A DNA stretch of 10,027 nucleotides. Source: Alphaproteobacteria bacterium (GTDB lineage Bacteria > Pseudomonadota > Alphaproteobacteria > DSM-16000 > Inquilinaceae). This document shows, piece after piece, positions 6,261-10,027 of the stretch. Location of the stretch: positions 1 through 10,027 of the forward strand of contig JAJUFW010000062.1 in the NCBI GenBank assembly GCA_029263555.1. The letters are read 5' to 3'. The notes beneath the pieces are model-generated. The model searched no databases. It saw nothing but the letters and a program-made list of their open reading frames with translations, and was not told the DNA's origin. The position numbers and the translations under genes are program-made. Position 1 is the stretch's first letter. The number at the start of each line of letters is the position of its first letter.

Positions 6261-7040
6261 ATGGGCGAACGAAGACTGGCCGGGCGCGTCGCCCTGGTGA
6301 CGGGCGGCGGCAAGGGGATCGGGCTTGCGATTGCGCAGCGACTGGCGCGCGAGGGCGCCTCGGTCGCGATTTCGGACAAGCAGGGCGGCAGCGCCAGCGG
6401 ATCCGCCGAAAGCATCGCGGCCGAACACAAGGTCGACACTCTCGCCATGACCGGCGACATCTCCCGGGAGAACGATGTCGAGGCGATGCTCGGCAAGGTC
6501 GGCGAACGGTTCGGCCGTCTCGACATCCTCGTCAACAACGCCGGCATCTCGCTTCGCGTCGACGGGCGCAAATCGCTCGTCGAGGACACGCCCGTCGATA
6601 TCTGGCGGCAGACCATGGACGTGAACCTGACGGGCACCTTTCTCGTAACCCGTGCCGCCATCCCGCTGCTGAAGCAGAGCCGGTACGGCCGGGTGATCAA
6701 CATCGGCTCGATGGCCGGCAGGGTGAGCTCGCAGTTCACCGCGTGCTATTACGCCGCCTCGAAGGCCGGGATCATCGGCTTCTCGCGGGTCCTTGCCCGG
6801 GAGCTGGCGCCCTTCGGGATCACCGTGAATACGGTGGCGCCGACACGCATCGATACGGACATGGCGAAGACCTTCAGCAACCTGGAATCGGTCGAGAACG
6901 CCTATCTCGACGCCATTCCGCTGCGCCGGATCGGCCAGCCAGTCGACGTCGCGAACTGTGTCGCCTTTCTCGCGTCCGACGAGGCCGCCTTCATGACCGG
7001 CGGCATCATCGATCTGACCGGCGGTCAGTACATGCCCTGA
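6261..7040 (+). CDS. Short-chain dehydrogenase/reductase (classical SDR, FabG-like)
   Basis: A cytoplasmic NAD(P)-dependent oxidoreductase of 259 residues, the size of classical SDRs. The cofactor motif TGGGKGIG is at 14-21, with Asp39 at the end of strand 2 (AISDK), which favours NAD+ and hence the oxidative direction. NNAG is at 92-95. The catalytic tetrad is Asn122, Ser150 (NIGSMAG), Tyr164 and Lys168 (YAASK). The C-terminal MTGGIIDLTGGQ segment (245-256) is typical. The ATG at 6261 follows a purine-rich GAGAGGGGG ribosome site, 12 bases after the BKACE stop. As last gene of the run and direct neighbour of BKACE, a role as 3-hydroxy acid dehydrogenase making the beta-keto acid for BKACE is attractive, but this is inference. 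SDR substrates cannot be read from sequence, and a sugar-type or hydroxy-acid substrate is equally possible. Confidence 0.9.
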   Translation: MGERRLAGRVALVTGGGKGIGLAIAQRLAREGASVAISDKQGGSASGSAESIAAEHKVDTLAMTGDISRENDVEAMLGKVGERFGRLDILVNNAGISLRVDGRKSLVEDTPVDIWRQTMDVNLTGTFLVTRAAIPLLKQSRYGRVINIGSMAGRVSSQFTACYYAASKAGIIGFSRVLARELAPFGITVNTVAPTRIDTDMAKTFSNLESVENAYLDAIPLRRIGQPVDVANCVAFLASDEAAFMTGGIIDLTGGQYMP

Positions 7041-7127
7041 GGCGTCGTGCCGGGTCCGCCCAAGGGCCGAACGGCCGGCATGGGCGAGAAAGCCCGGAAG
7101 ACAGGTGCCGCCGGGCCTTCCGGCGCA
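7041..7127. terminator. Convergent intergenic region with GC-rich hairpins (possible termination zone)
   Basis: These 87 bases separate the ends of two convergent transcription units. CGCCGG (7109-7114) and CCGGCG (7120-7125) form a perfect 6-bp stem with a 5-base loop directly after the stop of the minus-strand ATPase gene. GCCCA (7058-7062) pairs with TGGGC (7081-7085) around an inner GGCCG-AA-CGGCC. Neither hairpin is followed by a run of T on either strand, so a standard intrinsic terminator is not shown. In GC-rich DNA such hairpins also arise by chance. Confidence 0.3.
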
Positions 7128-8216
7128 TCATGCCGCGACGCTGGGGTCGCCGTCGTCGATCGACGCGGGCTCATCGTCGTCTTGCGGCTCGATCATCTCG
7201 GCCACCATGCGCGCCAGCGTCGCCACGCCCATATGTCTGCCTGCGGCATCCGTCACGTTGACCCGGCCCGTCTCTGCCAGGGTCAGGGCTCGGGCCGCAT
7301 CCTCCAGAAGCGTCCCGGCGGGCAATGTCACGGGCGTATCCGCCGGCGGCGCTGCACGCGCGATCGTGCCCAGGGTGATGACCTTGCCGCGCCGCACCTG
7401 GCGAACGAAGGAGGCGATGTAGTCATCCTTCGGCCGCAGCACGATCGACTCGCCCGTGCCCTGCTGGATGATGCGCCCGTCGCGCAGGATGGCGATCTTC
7501 TCGCCCAGGCGCAGGGCCTCGTCCAGGTCATGAGTGATGAAGACGATGGTCTTGTGCAATTCCTGCTGCAGGTCCAGCAGGATCGACTGCATGTCCGTGC
7601 GGATCAAGGGGTCGAGGGCCGAGAAGGCCTCGTCCATCAGCAAGATCTCGGCGTCGTTGGCAAGCGCCCGCGCAAGCCCGACCCGCTGCTGCATCCCGCC
7701 CGAGAGCTGGTTGGGATAGCGCTCCTCGAATCCCTCCAGGCCGACCCGCTCGAGCCAGTGGCGGGCGGTCCGCTCCCGCTCCCTGGCGCCGACCCCGCGG
7801 ATGGCAAGGCCGTAGGTCACGTTCTCCAGCACCGTCCGGTGGGGCATCAGGGCGAATTTCTGGAACACCATCGCCGTCTTCGAGCGGCGGAATTCCAGGA
7901 GGTCGGCCGGCGACATGCGGGCAACGTCCGCGCCGTCGTAAAGGATCTCGCCCGCCGTCGGATCGATCAGGCGATTGATGTGGCGGATCAGCGTGGATTT
8001 GCCCGAACCGGACAGCCCCATCACCACGGTGATGCGTCCCGCCGGAATCGTCAGGTTGATGTCCTGAAGCCCGAGGACATGACCGTGACGGGTGTTGAGC
8101 TCCTCCTTGCCCATGCCGGCCCTGACGTCGGCCAGATGCCGTGCCGCCTGCGGGCCGAAGATCTTGTAAAGGCTGCGGATCTCGATATCGCTTCCGGGTC
8201 CTTGGGGGTCAGCCAT
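7128..8216 (-). CDS. Glycine betaine/proline betaine/choline-type ABC transporter ATP-binding protein (ProV/ChoV-like)
   Basis: The cytoplasmic ATPase that drives the importer. It has 362 residues. The Walker A is GLSGSGKST (67-75), Q-loop Gln119 is in MVFQKF, the signature is LSGGMQQR (171-178), the Walker B is ILLMDEA (191-197), and the H-loop is His229. The N-terminal LYKIFG (16-21) and the long pre-Walker insert with HVLGLQDINL are characteristic of the ProV/OpuAA subfamily. The C-terminal part (about 270-345) contains at most one and a half CBS-like units (TLLEDAARALTLAETGRVNVTDAAGRH region, broken here), shorter than the two CBS repeats of the 400-residue E. coli ProV, and ends in an acidic tail. 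The start ATG has GGAGG 6 bases upstream, inside the permease gene, and overlaps the permease stop by 8 bases, so the two are translationally coupled. The exact solute cannot be assigned. Confidence 0.93.
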   Translation of the reverse strand: MADPQGPGSDIEIRSLYKIFGPQAARHLADVRAGMGKEELNTRHGHVLGLQDINLTIPAGRITVVMGLSGSGKSTLIRHINRLIDPTAGEILYDGADVARMSPADLLEFRRSKTAMVFQKFALMPHRTVLENVTYGLAIRGVGARERERTARHWLERVGLEGFEERYPNQLSGGMQQRVGLARALANDAEILLMDEAFSALDPLIRTDMQSILLDLQQELHKTIVFITHDLDEALRLGEKIAILRDGRIIQQGTGESIVLRPKDDYIASFVRQVRRGKVITLGTIARAAPPADTPVTLPAGTLLEDAARALTLAETGRVNVTDAAGRHMGVATLARMVAEMIEPQDDDEPASIDDGDPSVAA

Positions 8217-9093
8217 GGCCTGCCTCCAGATGCTTCTGCAACCGCTTGCCGTAGGCCTGGGTCGCGCGGTCGAAGGTGATGGCGATGGCGACGATCGCCA
8301 GCCCGTTCATCACCCCAAGGGTGAAATACTGGTTGTTGATCGCCTGGAGCACCGGCTGGCCCAGCCCCCGCACCCCGATCATCGAGGCGACGACGACCAT
8401 CGCCAGGCTCATCATGATGGTCTGATTCACCCCGGCCATGATCGTGGGAAGCGCGAGCGGCAGTTGCACGTCCTTCAGCTTCTGCCAGGAGGTGGAGCCG
8501 AAGGCATCGGCCGCCTCCAAGAGATCGGCGCGCACCTGCCTGATGCCCAGATCGGTCAGGCGGATCATCGGCGGAATGGCATAGACCACCACGGCGATCA
8601 CCCCCGGCACCCGGCCCAGGCCGAAGATCATCACGACGGGGATGAGATAGACGAAGCTGGGCATCGTCTGCATGAGGTCCAGAACCGGTGTCACCACGCC
8701 CCGCAGCCGGTCCGAACGCGCCATCGCGATCCCGACCGGAATGCCGATGGCGACCGCCAGGACGGTGCAGACGACGACCATCGAGATGGTGCGCATCGTG
8801 TCTTCCCACATCCCGAGATATCCGATCGCCAGCAAGGCCAGCGCCGTGCCCAGGGTGATCTTCCAGCTTCGGCTCATGACCGCGACCAGCCCGCAGATCA
8901 CCGCGAGAACCAGCGTCCAGGGGCTGTCCAGCATGAGGGTTTCAAGGAAGGTCAGCAGATGACCGATGGGGGCGAAGATCGCCTCCAGGGTTTCGCCGTA
9001 AGCGCGGGCGAAATCGCGAAAGGCGCCGTCGACGGTCTGGCGCAGCGCACGCGAGGCGCCGCGGCTCATTTCCGGGAAATCGATAAGGTCCAT
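8209..9093 (-). CDS. Glycine betaine/proline betaine/choline-type ABC transporter permease (ProW-like)
   Basis: Inner-membrane channel subunit of the importer, 294 residues. After a hydrophilic N-terminal stretch with an amphipathic look (1-55), hydrophobic segments appear at about 58-73, 77-95, 104-125, 145-160, 163-178, 213-238 and 262-275. The conserved MQTMPSFVYLIP segment (141-152) and the cytoplasmic EAA loop, EAADAFGSTSWQKLKDVQLP (193-212), are hallmarks of ProW/OpuAB proteins; the EAA loop docks onto the ATPase. I chose the ATG at 9093, preceded by GGAAAG on the minus strand (plus positions 9098-9103), giving a 59-base gap after the binding-protein gene. An in-frame TTG at 9156 would overlap the binding-protein stop and add 21 residues without family resemblance. 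The two downstream subunits are encoded by overlapping genes. Confidence 0.93.
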   Translation of the reverse strand: MDLIDFPEMSRGASRALRQTVDGAFRDFARAYGETLEAIFAPIGHLLTFLETLMLDSPWTLVLAVICGLVAVMSRSWKITLGTALALLAIGYLGMWEDTMRTISMVVVCTVLAVAIGIPVGIAMARSDRLRGVVTPVLDLMQTMPSFVYLIPVVMIFGLGRVPGVIAVVVYAIPPMIRLTDLGIRQVRADLLEAADAFGSTSWQKLKDVQLPLALPTIMAGVNQTIMMSLAMVVVASMIGVRGLGQPVLQAINNQYFTLGVMNGLAIVAIAITFDRATQAYGKRLQKHLEAGHG

Positions 9094-9122
9094 GTCGCTT
9101 TCCGGTTGTATTTCTGGAAAGA

Positions 9123-9138
9123 GCGGCCCGGAGGCCGC
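9123..9138 (-). promoter_or_regulatory. Intercistronic hairpin between binding-protein and permease genes
   Basis: On the minus strand GCGGCC-TCCG-GGCCGC forms a perfect 6-bp GC stem with a four-base loop, followed by TCTTTCC. It lies in the 59-base gap after the binding-protein stop and before the permease ATG. Stem-loops in this position in ABC operons often protect the upstream mRNA or partly terminate transcription, giving more binding protein than membrane subunits. The trailing pyrimidine stretch has only a short T run, so partial termination is possible but unproven. Confidence 0.5.
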
Positions 9139-9152
9139 CCCCGGTTCGGCGA

Positions 9153-10027
9153 TCAAAGGGCGTCGTGAATGCGCTCAGCGACCTCTTCCGGCACCCATTC
9201 GGTCCAGAGTTCCGGATGGTTTTCCAGGAAGTACCAGGCACCGTCCTCATTCGTGGCCTGGTTGTCGTCCATCCACGCCAGCACGGCGTTCAGGGTGTCA
9301 TTGCCCAGGCTGCGGGCGCTCAAATAATCCATGACCACGCCGCCCCTTTCGGCAAATCCCGCCGTGACGGCGGTGAACACCTCGGAGCGGGGCCATTCGG
9401 TCAGTTCGGGATCGGGGCAGTCGGACACGACCGTGCAGCCGTGCCACATCTCCGGGTCGTGCTCGACCCCCAGTTCCAGCCGCGTCATGTCATAGCGGCC
9501 AAGGAGCGCCGTCGGCCCCCAATAGTAGCCGAGCCACCCCTCCTCCCGGTTGAACGCCCGGGCGATGGCCCCATCCAGCGCGGCCGCCGAACCCGGATCG
9601 ATCAGGTCGAAGCCGAGATCCTCGGCGCCCAAGGCGGCGAACTGGTTTTCGGTGATCGGCTGGCAGGCCCAGCCTGCCGGGCAGCTGAAGAACGCTCCGC
9701 GGTCCGGGTCGTCGGCGCCGGGGAAGAGATCGGGCCGCGCCAGTGCGTCGTGGATGGTGCGGATGCCTTCCCGTTCGGCCAGCCAGGTCGGGATCCAGAA
9801 CCCCTCGACGCCCCCGTCGCTCAGGACCTCGACGGGCAGAAGGATACGCCCCTCTTCGGTCGCGCGCTCCAGCGGCTCGCGCACGGCGTTGACCCAGAGT
9901 TCCGGGGCGATGTCGGGCTCGCCCCGCTCGTTCATCGAGGCGAAGGTCGGCATGGTGTCCCCGGTCACCAGGGCGACATCGCAGCCATAGCCCTCTTCCA
10001 GAATGACCCTGTCCACCCAGGCGATCA
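9153..10027 (-). CDS. Glycine betaine-type ABC transporter substrate-binding protein (ProX/OpuAC family, 5' partial)
   Basis: The periplasmic solute-binding protein of the importer. The frame is open to the window's right edge (about 290 residues visible), so the N-terminus and signal peptide lie outside; the GTG at 10016 is an internal Val in a family-conserved stretch. OpuAC-family features seen are the WVDRVILEEGYG opening, VALVTGDTMPT, PDIAPELWVNAV, EGFWIPTWLAE, YYWGPTALLGRYD, and the C-terminal LNAVLAWMDDN helix with a W-rich end. Several Trp/Tyr (ELW, FWIPTW, YYWGP, EMWHG) could build the aromatic cage that holds a quaternary ammonium group, but which do so cannot be told here. Five Cys are visible (GYGC; CPAGWAC; GCTVVSDC), suggesting at least one or two disulfides. 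It is the first gene of the importer seen here, followed by a hairpin and then the permease. Confidence 0.9.
   Translation of the reverse strand, partial: IAWVDRVILEEGYGCDVALVTGDTMPTFASMNERGEPDIAPELWVNAVREPLERATEEGRILLPVEVLSDGGVEGFWIPTWLAEREGIRTIHDALARPDLFPGADDPDRGAFFSCPAGWACQPITENQFAALGAEDLGFDLIDPGSAAALDGAIARAFNREEGWLGYYWGPTALLGRYDMTRLELGVEHDPEMWHGCTVVSDCPDPELTEWPRSEVFTAVTAGFAERGGVVMDYLSARSLGNDTLNAVLAWMDDNQATNEDGAWYFLENHPELWTEWVPEEVAERIHDAL

Noticed and set aside
5232..6428. 398-codon minus-strand frame opposite the BKACE gene
   Set aside because: It lies fully across the BKACE gene and parts of its neighbours, has no motif, and has the same GC-driven mirror character.
6227..7261. 344-codon plus-strand frame overlapping the SDR in another phase
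   Set aside because: Arg/Gly-rich translation with no domain; the SDR frame carries all catalytic motifs.
7047..8279. 410-codon plus-strand frame opposite the ATPase gene, and a similar frame at 8215-9168 opposite the permease
   Set aside because: Both oppose strongly supported ABC transporter genes. The second is extremely rich in His/Asp/Arg, as expected from reading hydrophobic-segment codons backwards.
9154..9156. TTG as an upstream start of the permease, overlapping the binding-protein stop
   Set aside because: It would translate through the intercistronic hairpin and add 21 residues with no resemblance to the family; the ATG at 9093 has its own ribosome site.

Overview
The window is gene-dense, GC-rich DNA (roughly two thirds G+C by eye) from a bacterium, most likely an alphaproteobacterium of the rhizobial or rhodobacterial type. 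This guess rests on base composition, the tight packing of catabolic genes, and a quaternary-amine ABC transporter in the order binding protein - permease - ATPase. I see no rRNA, tRNA, CRISPR array, insertion sequence, phage gene or plasmid gene.

Region 1 (1-7040, + strand) is one co-directional run of seven genes with gaps of 12-47 bases: an aldehyde dehydrogenase (5' end outside the window), a MurR/RpiR-family regulator, a DadA-like FAD amino acid dehydrogenase, an HpcH/HpaI class II aldolase, a D-2-hydroxyacid dehydrogenase, a BKACE (DUF849) beta-keto acid cleavage enzyme, and a short-chain dehydrogenase. The spacing suggests one catabolic operon. The only clear regulatory-looking site is an inverted repeat in the 47 bases before the regulator. 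The enzymes can be joined on paper. The flavoenzyme would make a 2-oxo acid, the aldolase would split a 4-hydroxy-2-oxo acid to pyruvate plus an aldehyde, the aldehyde dehydrogenase or the reductase would deal with the aldehyde or oxo product, and the SDR would oxidise a 3-hydroxy acid to a 3-oxo acid for BKACE. I do not recognise the substrate, and this combination is the most interesting part of the window.

Region 2 (7041-7127) is a short convergent intergenic stretch with GC-rich hairpins but no U-tract.

Region 3 (7128-10027, - strand) is a glycine betaine/proline betaine/choline-type (ProU/OpuA family) ABC importer, transcribed towards region 1: periplasmic binding protein (N-terminus outside the window), permease, ATPase. 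Permease and ATPase overlap by 8 bases. A perfect hairpin lies between the binding-protein and permease genes. Whether this importer brings in the substrate of region 1 is open. BKACE enzymes are known to act on dehydrocarnitine and betaine-type importers can carry carnitine, so the link is worth testing, but nothing in the sequence proves it.
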